A DNA stretch of 35,851 bases. Source: Leptospira sp. GTDB taxonomy: Bacteria > Spirochaetota > Leptospiria > Leptospirales > Leptospiraceae. The notes under the pieces are model-generated. The model worked only from the letters and a program-made list of their open reading frames with translations. It was not told the origin of the DNA and did no database searches. Of the stretch, positions 18,508 through 27,219 are shown one piece after another (the first letter of the stretch is position 1; the number at the start of each line of letters is the position of its first letter). The position numbers were made by a program, and so were the translations under genes. The DNA lies in NCBI GenBank assembly GCA_009991425.1, contig JAACWH010000051.1, positions 1 to 35,851 of the forward strand, in the 5' to 3' direction.

Positions 18508-19785
18508 TTATTTTATTTCTTCTATGATTTTAAGATATTCTTCCGCGCTTGGAGCTGAAATCGGAAGATTTTTCTCTATGAGCATAGTTACATGTCGTCT
18601 TTCTACAGTATCGCAAAAATCTTTTAATTTTCTTCCAGAATATCCTTCTAATTTTTCAGCAATATTTCGTCTAAGCCCATCATCTAGATGCATAGCGTAT
18701 CCTGATAAGATAGCAGCTCGTTCATTTGTATTTGGTAAAGGAAAATAGATGGATTTATCGAAACGAGAAACAAGAGCGGAATCAAGGTCTACTTTACGAT
18801 TCGTAGCACCCATGGTTATAGAATTAGGTTTACCTTCAAAACCGTCCAATTTTCGAAGCAATACAGATAACATAGTTTTCGTAGCTTCAAATAAACCATC
18901 TTCTCTTTTACCAGCAAGTGAATCGATTTCATCTAGGAATACTAAAACATTATCCATAGCCTTAGCTGCATCAAAGACCAATGCAAGATTTTGAGCGCTT
19001 TCCCCAAAATATTTACTCATAATCAATTCTATAGGAACATTGATTAGTGGAATTCCGAGAGCACAGGCTACAGCTTTTGCCATAGTTGTCTTTCCAACAC
19101 CAGGCTCACCTTCGAATAATACAGCACGAGGTCTGTTGCTTGTGGGAAATTTACGAGTAAGATTGGAAATATTTAAAAAGGCATCTGGATTTTTTAGAGG
19201 GAGAATGAGAGATTCATAAATTTCCTGTTTTACCTTATCATATCCAAATATCTGATCAAAACCAATAAAATTCCCTTTTGTTTTTTCTATATGAGGGTCA
19301 TAAACTTCAATTCCTATATTTTTTAGAATTTCCCTTGGATCAATTATTTGCTGAGAGTTTGAAACTTCATTGGTTAAACGAAATAGTTCTATTGCTGTTA
19401 AAAGTTCAGCTTCTACAAAACTTCCTCTTTTGGTGATTTCTATTTCGGGTATATTTTTTAAAATTGAGAAACGAAATTTAGCATTATCTAATATACTTTT
19501 TGTATCATAAAGGTTAGAATGCAAAGCCTGTAAACAATAGTATCCATTGGATAAAGTATGTAATTTAATGTTTTCAATATGATTTTTAACTACCTCAAAA
19601 CAATCTAGAATAGTATTTTTGTTTAGTGTTTTTGCATTAAATTTAATTCTGGATTCGTTCTTCTCGTAAGTCATTTCAGGAAGCTTACTAATCCCAGAAG
19701 TCACAGTTTTAAATATTGATAATTCTTTATTTAAGATTGATTTCGCTGTTAAAAAGTCGATTTCTTTGGTTAGGGATTTCTCCAT
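18508..19785 (-). CDS. AAA+ ATPase with an uncharacterised N-terminal domain
   Basis: The C-terminal half of this 425-residue protein is a classical AAA domain: Walker A GEPGVGKT (226-233), aromatic pore loop KYFG (258-261), Walker B LVFLDE (282-287), sensor-1 N329 in GATNRK, and Arg finger R341 in SRFDKS, with a helical lid after it (EGYSGRKLKDFCD). This is the FtsH/Vps4/SpoVK-like clade that forms hexamers and threads or remodels proteins. Residues 1-170 match no domain I know and probably hold the substrate-binding part. No protease motif or membrane helix is seen. It is divergent from fliN and followed by the fcpB-like gene, so a role in flagellar or secreted-protein assembly is possible but is inference only. 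The ATG has no strong ribosome site. Confidence 0.88.
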   Translation of the reverse strand: MEKSLTKEIDFLTAKSILNKELSIFKTVTSGISKLPEMTYEKNESRIKFNAKTLNKNTILDCFEVVKNHIENIKLHTLSNGYYCLQALHSNLYDTKSILDNAKFRFSILKNIPEIEITKRGSFVEAELLTAIELFRLTNEVSNSQQIIDPREILKNIGIEVYDPHIEKTKGNFIGFDQIFGYDKVKQEIYESLILPLKNPDAFLNISNLTRKFPTSNRPRAVLFEGEPGVGKTTMAKAVACALGIPLINVPIELIMSKYFGESAQNLALVFDAAKAMDNVLVFLDEIDSLAGKREDGLFEATKTMLSVLLRKLDGFEGKPNSITMGATNRKVDLDSALVSRFDKSIYFPLPNTNERAAILSGYAMHLDDGLRRNIAEKLEGYSGRKLKDFCDTVERRHVTMLIEKNLPISAPSAEEYLKIIEEIK

Positions 19786-19904
19786 TTTTAATTCATAACC
19801 CTCACAATCAAAATATCGACACTCTCCCTGTTTTCATCGTTTTCTTTTCCTCTTACACAGAATTTTTACTTGTGGACTTTCTTGAAGCAGTCGAAACTTA
19901 GCAT

Positions 19905-20405
19905 ATGGGTGAAGGTTCATTATCACAAGATGACATAGATGCACTACTTGGTAGTGGTACTGGAGATAGTTCTGGAGCTTCTGATGCATTAGCAGATTTA
20001 GATGCTTTAGTAGGTGGTACAGGTGCAGCAAGTTCCTCTGATTCAGGAGATGATGGTCCCTCCTTCGCTGATATTGCAGCGGCTCTTGGTCCATCCTCAA
20101 CACCCACACCCTCTCCGGCAAAACAATCATCCAGAACACAGTCTTCTGGTGGAAATACGGCTAATCTTAATTTACTACTCGATGTAACCCTTTCTTTGAC
20201 TGTTGAGCTAGGAAGAACAAATATGTATATAAAAGATGTTCTCCAACTTTCCGAAGGGAACATTGTTGAATTAGACAAAAATGTTGGAGAAGAACTGGAC
20301 GTTTTAGCTAATGGAAAACCAGTAGGTAGAGGCAAATTGATTGTTATTGATGATTATTATGGTGTACAAATTACTCAAATTTTAGATCCATCCGAAAGAT
20401 TATAG
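19905..20405 (+). CDS. fliN: Flagellar motor switch protein FliN
   Basis: FliN forms the lower ring of the cytoplasmic switch complex with FliM and FliG, and binds export components. The C-terminal SpoA domain is complete (LNLLLDVTLSLTVELGRT, then DVLQLSEGNIVELDK, PVGRGKLIVIDDYYGVQIT). The protein is 166 residues with a long N-terminal extension that begins SLSQDDIDALLGSG, the same motif as at the FliM N-terminus here (ILSQDEIDALLSAI), followed by a low-complexity Ser/Gly/Ala/Asp linker. The ATG at 19905 is the first possible start, since an in-frame stop lies six bases before it; no clear ribosome site is present. A lipoprotein gene follows after 36 bp. Confidence 0.94.
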   Translation: MGEGSLSQDDIDALLGSGTGDSSGASDALADLDALVGGTGAASSSDSGDDGPSFADIAAALGPSSTPTPSPAKQSSRTQSSGGNTANLNLLLDVTLSLTVELGRTNMYIKDVLQLSEGNIVELDKNVGEELDVLANGKPVGRGKLIVIDDYYGVQITQILDPSERL

Positions 20406-20441
20406 CTTGATTTATTATCATTCAGAATCTTTTTATCTACT

Positions 20442-21143
20442 ATGAAAAAGATTTCTCTTATTTTTTCCCTTTTATTTATTTCATTTCTATTTACTTTGAA
20501 TTGCGGCGACGCTGACAGGAACCTTCCTGCTGGTGCTCCCGTTTCTATTGTTGGTGTTGATACTTCAGGAAATGGCCAAAAAGATGCTTTTGGTTATATG
20601 CTTCGCTCCAAAGGAAATACAAGAATCGTATACCAAGAATTGGATAAAAATGGGGACAGAATGTCCGATGAATTCATCTGGGTCGGATCAACTTCACGTA
20701 GACCTAAAGAAGGTAAGCTTCAAGAAGCAGTAAAAGTTTATGAGGAATCTGATGAAAACAATGATGGAACGATAGATACAATTCGATGGTTCTTACCAAA
20801 TGAATACATTTCTATGATTCTGAAAGATACTGACAATGATGGATATTTTGAAACTACCGAGTATTTTAATTACCAAAAGAAACCAGTTAGAACGGAAATT
20901 GATACAAATGAAGATGGATTAGCTGATATTTTTATTTGGTCATCTAGAGCAGAAATTGATACTGATTTTGATAAGACTCCTGATTTAATTGTATATGGTA
21001 ATTCTAAGTTAGAATTGGAAGAAAAAGCGGTAAATCGTAAAGATACAAAACCTTTAAACAAAACAACTTCTTATTTTATTAATCCAAAACTAATACCCTT
21101 TGAAGAAAGATCAATAATAGGATCAGGTTTATTTGTTGAATAG
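20442..21143 (+). CDS. Lipoprotein with DxDxDG calcium-binding-like repeats
   Basis: The signal peptide ends in a lipobox (LTLNC, Cys21), so it should be lipid-anchored. The mature part carries at least five aspartate-rich motifs spaced 20-40 residues apart: DTSGNGQKDA, DKNGDRMSDE, DENNDGTIDT, DTDNDGYFET and DTNEDGLADI, with a sixth weaker one (DTDFDKTPDL). They resemble the calcium loops of EF-hand, dockerin and thrombospondin type-3 repeats. Each is followed by a strand-like aromatic segment, suggesting a chain of small calcium-stabilised units. It follows fliN in the same direction (36 bp) and ends before a terminator. I know no specific function; calcium binding is inferred from the motif only. 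Confidence 0.85.
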   Translation: MKKISLIFSLLFISFLFTLNCGDADRNLPAGAPVSIVGVDTSGNGQKDAFGYMLRSKGNTRIVYQELDKNGDRMSDEFIWVGSTSRRPKEGKLQEAVKVYEESDENNDGTIDTIRWFLPNEYISMILKDTDNDGYFETTEYFNYQKKPVRTEIDTNEDGLADIFIWSSRAEIDTDFDKTPDLIVYGNSKLELEEKAVNRKDTKPLNKTTSYFINPKLIPFEERSIIGSGLFVE

Positions 21144-21203
21144 ATAAGACTCTTCATCTTTTTGCAATTTAAAATACAAATTGTTAATTGCAGCTATAAT
21201 AAA

Positions 21204-21249
21204 AAAAAGCCAACTGAAAAAATCTTTAAGGATTTTGAGTTGGCTTTTT
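21204..21249. terminator. Bidirectional Rho-independent terminator
   Basis: AAAAAGCCAACT (21204-21215) pairs perfectly with AGTTGGCTTTTT (21238-21249), and an inner helix AAAATC/GATTTT (21219-21224 with 21231-21236) closes a 6-base loop. A-tract and T-tract flank the stem on both sides, so it can end both the plus-strand lipoprotein transcript and the minus-strand SPFH transcript. Confidence 0.9.
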
Positions 21250-21281
21250 AATTATATAATTCTTAGGAATTAAATTATCGG

Positions 21282-22199
21282 TTAAGAGTTTCTTTTGATT
21301 CCTAGTAAATTGTCTAAGGTTGCAGTAAAATTAGTTAAATCGACAGGAAGAACAATTTCCGTATTGTCTCTAGCTAATTTTTGCAACTGATTGATAAGTC
21401 CTTGAGATACTTGGAGTTTCATGGCTTCGATTCCACCACTCGCAGTAATAGCTTCAGCAACTTTTTCAATCCCTTTAGCAGTTGCAACCGCTAGAGATTC
21501 AATTTCAGTAGCCTTTCCTTCTGCCTCATTGATTCTCTTTTGCTTTTCACCCTCAGATCTATTGATTAACTCCTCTTTGAGTCCTTGGGATCTGTTGATT
21601 CGTGATTCTCTATCTCCCCAAGATAAAGAGATTTGAGCTTCTTTATTAATCTGAGCTCGTTTTTCCTTTTCCATAGAATCCATTACTGATTGAGGAGGGG
21701 AAATATTTACTATTTCATATCGATTGATACGAACACCCCAGCTTTCTGATACATCATCGATTGCATCTACAATTTTCTTATTTATGGAAGCTCTTTCTTC
21801 AAAAGTTTTATCTAGATCCATAGTGCCTATTATTGCTCTCATGGTTGTTTGAGCCAATTGGATAGCGGCATATCTATAGTCTTCAATTCCATAGCTTGCC
21901 TTAACTGGATCGACCAAAACCATATAGAGAACACCATCCACTTTAACCATTACATTATCTTTAGTTATGCATGTCTGTGGATGAACGTCTATCGCTTGTT
22001 CTTTAAGAGTATGGTAATAGGCATCTCTTTCGACAAATGGGGTTAAGATATGAAAACCTGCTTTGAGGCTTTTCGTAAATTTTCCAAAACGCTCTACTAT
22101 GATTACTTCTTGTGCGGAAACAATTCTTACAGATCTATACAATTTATAAAATAGATAGAGAAAGAAGGGAATCCAGAATATTAAAGTTATTTCTTCCAT
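21282..22199 (-). CDS. SPFH/band-7 membrane protein (stomatin-like), second of a pair
   Basis: The 305-residue protein has an N-terminal membrane segment (IFWIPFFLYLFYKLY), an SPFH domain (VIIVERFGKF, GFHILTPFVERDAYY, CITKDNVMVKVDGVLY, AIIGTMDLDKTFEER, WGVRINRYEIVNISPP) and a long charged coiled coil (about 190-265) ending in the alanine/glycine-rich ASGGIEAMKLQVSQGLI region. Such proteins form large oligomeric rings in membrane microdomains and often control proteases. The start is the ATG at 22199, seven bases after AAGGA and 4 bp after the upstream stop; an upstream in-frame start lies inside the preceding gene. It is a diverged paralogue of the upstream gene (22204-23151) and shares its operon with nfeD. 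Confidence 0.93.
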   Translation of the reverse strand: MEEITLIFWIPFFLYLFYKLYRSVRIVSAQEVIIVERFGKFTKSLKAGFHILTPFVERDAYYHTLKEQAIDVHPQTCITKDNVMVKVDGVLYMVLVDPVKASYGIEDYRYAAIQLAQTTMRAIIGTMDLDKTFEERASINKKIVDAIDDVSESWGVRINRYEIVNISPPQSVMDSMEKEKRAQINKEAQISLSWGDRESRINRSQGLKEELINRSEGEKQKRINEAEGKATEIESLAVATAKGIEKVAEAITASGGIEAMKLQVSQGLINQLQKLARDNTEIVLPVDLTNFTATLDNLLGIKRNS

Positions 22200-22203
22200 A
22201 TTT

Positions 22204-23151
22204 TTATCCTTTTTTCTTAGGTTCGGTTGTTGGATTCGATGAATCACCTGGGAAGGTAGAAGTTACTTTTGAAATCCCTTCGAATACACCTTTAATATTT
22301 GCTAAAGATTCTGGAAGAATAGTAGTTTTTGATTTAGCAAAAATTCCTCCAAGTCCAGTCAAATATTCCTGAGTAATCTGAAGTTGAACTGCTTGGCGAC
22401 CACCAGATTTTGAGATCGATTCCGCGATAGCTTTTAAGCCTTTTGCGGAAGCGGTTGCTACCAATTCAATCTCTAATGCTTTTCCCTCGGCCTCATTCAC
22501 TAATTTTGCCTTATCCCCTTCCGAAAGATTGATTGCTTCTTGTCTTTCACCCATAGAACGATTGATTCGCGCTTCTCTTTCTCCTTCAGAGGTAATGATT
22601 TCCGCACGTCTTTCTCTTTCGGCCTTCATCTGATTTTCCATTTCTAAGATAATAGTCTTAGGAGGTTGGATGTTTCGAATTTCATATCGATTCACTTTTA
22701 TTCCCCATGGATCTGTTGCTTCATCAATTTGTCTAACAACACTCAGGTTAATCTTGTCGCGTTCTGAAAAAGTCTCATTTAACATAAGCTTTCCTATTTC
22801 AGATCTTAAAGTAGTTTGTGCCAATTGTTCTGTAGCTAAGAAAAAATTATCAATCCCATAAGACGCTTTATAAGCATCTACAACTTTTAAGTAGAGAATA
22901 CCATCTACTTCTACCTGAACATTGTCTTTGGTTGTACAAACCTGTGGTCGGACATCAATGGCAACTTCTTTTAATACTTGTTTGTATTTAATTTGATCAA
23001 TCAGAGGAACTAAGAAGTGGAATCCAGCTTCTAAGGTTCCTCTGTATGCTCCCAACCTTTCACGAATATAAGCATATTCTTGGGGCACGACTATAAAAGT
23101 CTTAACGATAAAGAAAATCACCACGATAAAGAAAATCGTGAACATGAACAT
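22204..23151 (-). CDS. SPFH/band-7 membrane protein (QmcA/paraslipin-like), first of a pair
   Basis: The 315-residue protein has an N-terminal membrane anchor (IFFIVVIFFIVKTFIVV), the SPFH domain (AYIRERLGAYRGTLEAGFHFLVPLID, CTTKDNVQVEVDGILYL, TTLRSEIGKLMLNETFSER, DPWGIKVNRYEIRNIQPP), a charged coiled coil with repeated EGER/EGD units, and a C-terminal Ser/Pro/Lys tail. This layout matches the QmcA (YbbK) group, whose genes usually sit beside nfeD as here. AGGAG six bases before the ATG supports the start. The stop is 4 bp from the next SPFH gene, whose product is its paralogue; the two may form mixed rings. It is probably involved in membrane organisation and quality control, known only for the family. 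Confidence 0.93.
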   Translation of the reverse strand: MFMFTIFFIVVIFFIVKTFIVVPQEYAYIRERLGAYRGTLEAGFHFLVPLIDQIKYKQVLKEVAIDVRPQVCTTKDNVQVEVDGILYLKVVDAYKASYGIDNFFLATEQLAQTTLRSEIGKLMLNETFSERDKINLSVVRQIDEATDPWGIKVNRYEIRNIQPPKTIILEMENQMKAERERRAEIITSEGEREARINRSMGERQEAINLSEGDKAKLVNEAEGKALEIELVATASAKGLKAIAESISKSGGRQAVQLQITQEYLTGLGGIFAKSKTTILPESLANIKGVFEGISKVTSTFPGDSSNPTTEPKKKG

Positions 23152-23238
23152 ATAGCTCTCCTGTCATAGCATGTAAATCTTGTTTAAATTATTGAATTGA
23201 GCGAGAAAGAAAAGAAGTTTTTTATTATCTTTTTAAAA

Positions 23239-23697
23239 TTAAGGATAAATTCTTTCTACAATATAGGTTAAGTTGTCTCTGCTTATGATTCTTACTTTTT
23301 CACCTTGGGGAATTCTTTCTGTAGTTGAGTATGCATCCCAATCAGTTCCATGAAAACGAACTCTCCCACCTTTTTGGTTGACAAGGATATCCTCTGTAAC
23401 AGCAACAATTTGGTTTACATAATCATCTTTTATCATTCGATCCTGAGAAACTTCTGAGGGAAATAGCTTTTTGAGAAATGCTGATCCAAATACTATTGAA
23501 AAAATTGAAATTAAACTAAATATGAGAAATTGGAATACAGTGCTAAGCGGAATCCATAGAATAAGCAAACCCGTCACAGTCATACTAAAACCTACAAAAA
23601 ATATAAACATTCCAGGAACAATAAACTCTAAGACCATAGCGAGTATACCAAATCCGATCCAAATCCAAGGGTAATCTTGTGGGCTGAGTCCATCCAT
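23239..23697 (-). CDS. NfeD-family membrane protein (short form, YbbJ-like)
   Basis: The 152-residue protein has three to four closely packed membrane helices in its first 80 residues (WIGFGILAMVLEFIVPGMF, FFVGFSMTVTGLLILWI, FLIFSLISIFSIVFGSAFL). It ends in an OB-fold-like domain (GGRVRFHGTDWDAYSTTERIPQGEKVRIISRDNLTYIVE). The motif FHGTDWDAYS with the following IPQGEKVRI is typical of NfeD C-domains. NfeD proteins work with SPFH proteins, and two such genes follow on the same strand after 87 bp. It lacks the N-terminal protease domain of long NfeD proteins, as expected for the YbbJ form. The start is the ATG at 23697; no strong ribosome site is visible. Confidence 0.9.
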   Translation of the reverse strand: MDGLSPQDYPWIWIGFGILAMVLEFIVPGMFIFFVGFSMTVTGLLILWIPLSTVFQFLIFSLISIFSIVFGSAFLKKLFPSEVSQDRMIKDDYVNQIVAVTEDILVNQKGGRVRFHGTDWDAYSTTERIPQGEKVRIISRDNLTYIVERIYP

Positions 23698-23739
23698 GAA
23701 TGTAATTAGTTTGCTTTCAGTTTCTCTTGCAACTAAAAA

Positions 23740-24228
23740 ATGAAATTGCCAATTCTAAGCAAAAATGATAGATTGAATTTGATGAAAAAATTTGTAATTT
23801 TCCTATTTATTATAATTATTTGGGGATTGGCATCCTACTTAACAAGGTGGAGCGCCTCTAGCGTTCCACCTCAAGTTTCTAATTCTGAGTTAGTCTTTCC
23901 TGAGAACATCAATAAAATATTTCAAAAATCTTGCATAGATTGTCATACACCATATACCAAAATTCCTCTATATGGTCACATTTTTCCCGTTACACTTTAT
24001 CTTCAAGATCATGTTAAAGAAGGACAAGACGAATTAAATTTAGCTAAATGGAATGAATACAAACTAAAGCGACAACTTAAAAAAGCTGAAGAAATATTCG
24101 AAGAAGTAAATGAGGGGGAAATGCCTCCCACTTCCTACTTAATCCTTCACCCAGATTCTAAATTGAATGTAGAAGAAATTGAAGAATTAAAACTTTGGTC
24201 TGAAAATTTTATTAGCACTCATGAGTAA
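23740..24228 (+). CDS. Membrane-anchored haem-binding protein (single CxxCH)
   Basis: The 162-residue protein carries one N-terminal membrane segment ([19 protein letters not shown]), then a small periplasmic domain with one c-type haem site, CIDCH (Cys65, Cys68, His69), in [16 protein letters not shown], and [17 protein letters not shown], whose Met may be an axial ligand. The pattern matches the short haem-binding domain family (Haem_bd type) found in many Gram-negative bacteria. The start is uncertain: ATG 23740 or ATG 23782 (MKKFVIFLF), neither with a clear ribosome site; the second would give a more typical signal anchor. Its stop overlaps argH by 8 bp. It may be an electron carrier or sensor; no partner oxidase or reductase is next to it. 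Confidence 0.85.
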   Translation: MKLPILSKNDRLNLMKKFVIFLFIIIIWGLASYLTRWSASSVPPQVSNSELVFPENINKIFQKSCIDCHTPYTKIPLYGHIFPVTLYLQDHVKEGQDELNLAKWNEYKLKRQLKKAEEIFEEVNEGEMPPTSYLILHPDSKLNVEEIEELKLWSENFISTHE

Positions 24229-25693
24229 AACTAAACCAAACTCAGAATCCAATACAAAACTTTGGGGTGGAAGATTCAAAGAACTAACAGCTGATATCAT
24301 GAATCGAATAGGGGAATCCATTAGCTTTGATAAGGAACTTTATTCCCAGGACATACGTGGTAGTCTTGCCCATGCACAAATGCTTTGCAAGATTGGAATC
24401 CTTTCAAACAAAGAACTAACTTCTATCGAAAAAGGATTACAGAAGATCCAAATTGAAATAGAGACGGGTAAATTTGAATATAAAATGGAATTAGAAGACA
24501 TCCATATGCATATTGAATCTAGACTCACTCAATTGATAGGAGAAGCTGGAAAGAAATTGCATACTGCTAGATCCAGAAATGACCAGGTCTCCCAAGATGT
24601 GAGACTTTATATCTTAGACCAAATCTCTTTAATTGAAAATGAACTGATTTTATTATTGGAACAGCTACTTTTAAAGGCAAGAACCTCTATTGATGTATTA
24701 TTTCCTGGTTATACTCATTTACAGATAGCTCAACCAATTCGAGCTTCGCACTATTTTATGGCTCACTTTTGGGCATTCCTACGCGACCTTGAGTTATTCC
24801 AATATGTAAAAGAAACAACAGATCTTCTTGTTTTAGGTTCAGGAGCTATGGCTGGAGTGAATTACAATAGTGATCGCGAATTCTTAAGGAAAGAATTGAA
24901 GCTTTCCCGAATTAGTGAGAATTCTATGGACGCTGTTTCGCAAAGAGACCATATTATCCAATATCTTTTCGCAATAAGCCAATGTATGACCCATGCTTCC
25001 AGAGTCTGCGAAGAATTTATTATTTATTCCAGTACGGAATTCAATTATATTGGTCTACCCGATAGATTGACCTCGGGCTCATCAATTATGCCTCAAAAGA
25101 AAAATCCAGATGTTGCCGAATTGATACGTGGAAAGTCAGCTATGGTTTTTGGAAACCTAATGTCATTGCTTTCACTTGTTAAAGGAACCCCGATGGCATA
25201 CAACAGAGACTTTCAAGAAGATAAAATCCCTATGTTCCAATCCAGTAAACACATCTTACTTTCTTTGGAAGGCTTGAGAGAAATGGTTTCTGGATTAGAG
25301 ATTAAATCTAGTTCGATTGAAGAAAATTTAAAGAAAGGTTTCTCAACCGCAACCGATTTGGCGGACTGGTTGGTAAGTTTTAAAAAGATTCCTTTTCGGG
25401 AAGCACATGAAATCGTAGGTAACCTTGTTTCCTTTTGCACGGAGAATAAACTAGACCTTTTCAATGTATCTTTGGAAGACAGAAGCAGAATTTCAATCCA
25501 CCTAACAGATTCTTCCTATTTGGATTCCATATCCCTCTATAAATCTGCTGACAAAAAAAATGTTGCAGGCGGAACCGCAAGAAAGCGACAACTGGAACAG
25601 TTTGCACAGGCTGAGAAAAGATTAAAATTCTATCGAAATAAACGAAACTCTAAATTAAAAAAGAAACCTATATCTAAAGGACAAACCAAATAA
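24221..25693 (+). CDS. argH: Argininosuccinate lyase
   Basis: ArgH splits argininosuccinate to arginine and fumarate, the last step of arginine synthesis. The protein begins [24 protein letters not shown], has [16 protein letters not shown] and [12 protein letters not shown], and carries the superfamily signature [22 protein letters not shown], whose Ser is catalytic in the family. The length of 490 is slightly above the usual 460, owing to a Lys-rich C-terminal tail ([12 protein letters not shown]). It overlaps the haem-protein gene by 8 bp at its start and shares its final A with the next ATG, so it lies in a dense transcript. No other arginine genes are present in the window. Confidence 0.97.
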   Translation: MSKTKPNSESNTKLWGGRFKELTADIMNRIGESISFDKELYSQDIRGSLAHAQMLCKIGILSNKELTSIEKGLQKIQIEIETGKFEYKMELEDIHMHIESRLTQLIGEAGKKLHTARSRNDQVSQDVRLYILDQISLIENELILLLEQLLLKARTSIDVLFPGYTHLQIAQPIRASHYFMAHFWAFLRDLELFQYVKETTDLLVLGSGAMAGVNYNSDREFLRKELKLSRISENSMDAVSQRDHIIQYLFAISQCMTHASRVCEEFIIYSSTEFNYIGLPDRLTSGSSIMPQKKNPDVAELIRGKSAMVFGNLMSLLSLVKGTPMAYNRDFQEDKIPMFQSSKHILLSLEGLREMVSGLEIKSSSIEENLKKGFSTATDLADWLVSFKKIPFREAHEIVGNLVSFCTENKLDLFNVSLEDRSRISIHLTDSSYLDSISLYKSADKKNVAGGTARKRQLEQFAQAEKRLKFYRNKRNSKLKKKPISKGQTK

Positions 25694-26565
25694 TGAAAAA
25701 AAACAAAATCACATTTACTCTTGGAACAATTTTACTTTTAAATTCTACACTTGCTTGCAATGAAAATAAAATTATGGAATTGCAATATAAGCCTATTCCT
25801 TATAAGGCAACTGAGGTTACTGTTAAACGCGCTGATTCCAGTAATATAGCTCTTCCAGCGGAGCCTGGAATCTATTCAATTATGCAGACAAGTAAAGGCA
25901 ATTTAGTTCTAAGACTTTTTGATAAGGAAGCATCTAAAACAGTTCAAAACTTTATTGATTTAGCCCAAGGACAAAAAGAATTTTTCACTGAGAAAGGAAA
26001 AGAAACAAAACCTTTCTATGATGGTTTAAAATTTCATAGAGTCATAGAAGGTTTTATGGCCCAAGGCGGTTGTCCTAGAGGAGATGGGACAGGTGGTCCT
26101 GGTTATAAATTTGAAGATGAAATCAATGCTAAGTCTTTAGGATTAGATAAGGTAAAAATTAAAGATTATCCTGCATTACAAAGTCAGTACCAAAGAATGA
26201 TTTTCGAAACTTTGGGAATTCAATCTAAAGAGCAATTTGATGAAAGAAGATCTGAAATCGAAGCCGCTTATGAGAAGGGACAAGACCTAAGTCTATTAGA
26301 AGTATTATACAGAATTGGTTATCGATACAATGAAAAAGTAACCAGCCATAAGGCTGTGAAAGGATCTCTCGCAATGGCAAATGCTGGTCCAAATACAAAT
26401 GGATCTCAATTCTTTATCAACCAAGTAGATACACCTCATTTGGACGGATTGCACACAGTTTTTGGAGAGTTGGTTGCAGGGGAAGATGTCTTAAACTCTA
26501 TCATTGCAGAAGGGAATTCCAACACAGTTATTAAAAAAGTTTTAGTGATCGATAAAAGGAATTAA
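25693..26565 (+). CDS. Cyclophilin-type peptidyl-prolyl isomerase, lipoprotein
   Basis: The protein has a signal peptide and lipobox STLAC (Cys22), so it should be a lipid-anchored periplasmic folding factor. The cyclophilin core starts near residue 58 (GIYSIMQTSKGNLVLRLF) and carries the catalytic motif FYDGLKFHRVIEGFMAQGGCPRGDGTGGPGYKFEDE and GSLAMANAGPNTNGSQFFI, then DTPHLDGLHTVFGELVAG. Between these is an insert of about 70 residues (KSLGLDKVKI to NEKVTSHKAVK), predicted helical, that ordinary cyclophilins lack. The ATG overlaps the argH stop by one base (TAATG). Isomerase activity follows from the family; substrates are unknown. Its place upstream of fliM could be incidental. Confidence 0.92.
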   Translation: MKKNKITFTLGTILLLNSTLACNENKIMELQYKPIPYKATEVTVKRADSSNIALPAEPGIYSIMQTSKGNLVLRLFDKEASKTVQNFIDLAQGQKEFFTEKGKETKPFYDGLKFHRVIEGFMAQGGCPRGDGTGGPGYKFEDEINAKSLGLDKVKIKDYPALQSQYQRMIFETLGIQSKEQFDERRSEIEAAYEKGQDLSLLEVLYRIGYRYNEKVTSHKAVKGSLAMANAGPNTNGSQFFINQVDTPHLDGLHTVFGELVAGEDVLNSIIAEGNSNTVIKKVLVIDKRN

Positions 26566-26577
26566 AAATATTTCTTT

Positions 26578-27174
26578 ATGAATTTATCAGAAGGAATAGA
26601 AAAAATTCGGCAATTTACTTCGGCAGCTTCTATGGCGCCTGCCTTAGCTTTTTTAGAAAGTCTATCGAACCAAGCTCAAAATAAAACCTTCCTAGATGAA
26701 GTGGGTTCAGCCCAAAAATACCCTGATGTTTTTCTGGATGTTTTGTTTTTCTTGAATTTTATTCTTCGAAAACGACTGGAAGTCAATGGTAGTTATGAAA
26801 AGTGTTTGGAAAAATACCAGACTCTCAATCAAATTTCCTCAAAAAGACGCACGGTAGGTGAAGAAGCAAAGATCAAAGAAACTTTAACTGATTTTATACT
26901 TAGAGTAGAGAAACTTTTTGAGCAAAATGATATTACCGATGAAGGAGTTTTTAAGGAATTATCTCGATTTATCGAAGAAAACAATATTGCTAATCTAACT
27001 GAGAATGAATTAACCACAGTTCAAATGACTAGTAAGGCCACAGCATTGCTTGAACCACATTTTGATAAATTGCGAGAAGTTTACTTTGGATATGAAAAAC
27101 TCACAGATCCCTTAAAACGCTTAATTAGTATTGCAGATTTGATTTTGGAAGAATCAAAACGTATGGCAGGGTAA
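26578..27174 (+). CDS. Uncharacterised helical cytoplasmic protein
   Basis: I do not recognise this 198-residue protein. It has no signal peptide or membrane segment, is rich in Glu, Lys and Leu, and looks almost wholly helical, with possible coiled-coil stretches at residues 70-120 and 140-195 (ADLILEESKRM). The middle carries DVFLDVLFFLNFILRKRLEVN, an amphipathic or buried helix. It starts 12 bp after the cyclophilin gene and ends 45 bp before the next, all in the same direction as fliM. It could be a lineage-specific scaffold or chaperone. Genuine coding is supported by its position in a tightly packed run. Confidence 0.75.
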   Translation: MNLSEGIEKIRQFTSAASMAPALAFLESLSNQAQNKTFLDEVGSAQKYPDVFLDVLFFLNFILRKRLEVNGSYEKCLEKYQTLNQISSKRRTVGEEAKIKETLTDFILRVEKLFEQNDITDEGVFKELSRFIEENNIANLTENELTTVQMTSKATALLEPHFDKLREVYFGYEKLTDPLKRLISIADLILEESKRMAG

Positions 27175-27219
27175 AAAAAGTTTACAGCATATTTCTGTTC
27201 TACCGAAAATAAGAATGAG

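Noticed and set aside
19786..19904. GTCGATAT, a sigma-28-like -10 box in front of the AAA+ gene
   Set aside because: The -35 position reads CGAT rather than TAAA, so the match is too weak.
21275..21282. A second ACCGATAA sigma-28-like -10 box on the minus strand
   Set aside because: No TAAA lies 15 bp upstream, it overlaps the end of the SPFH gene, and no minus-strand gene begins nearby.
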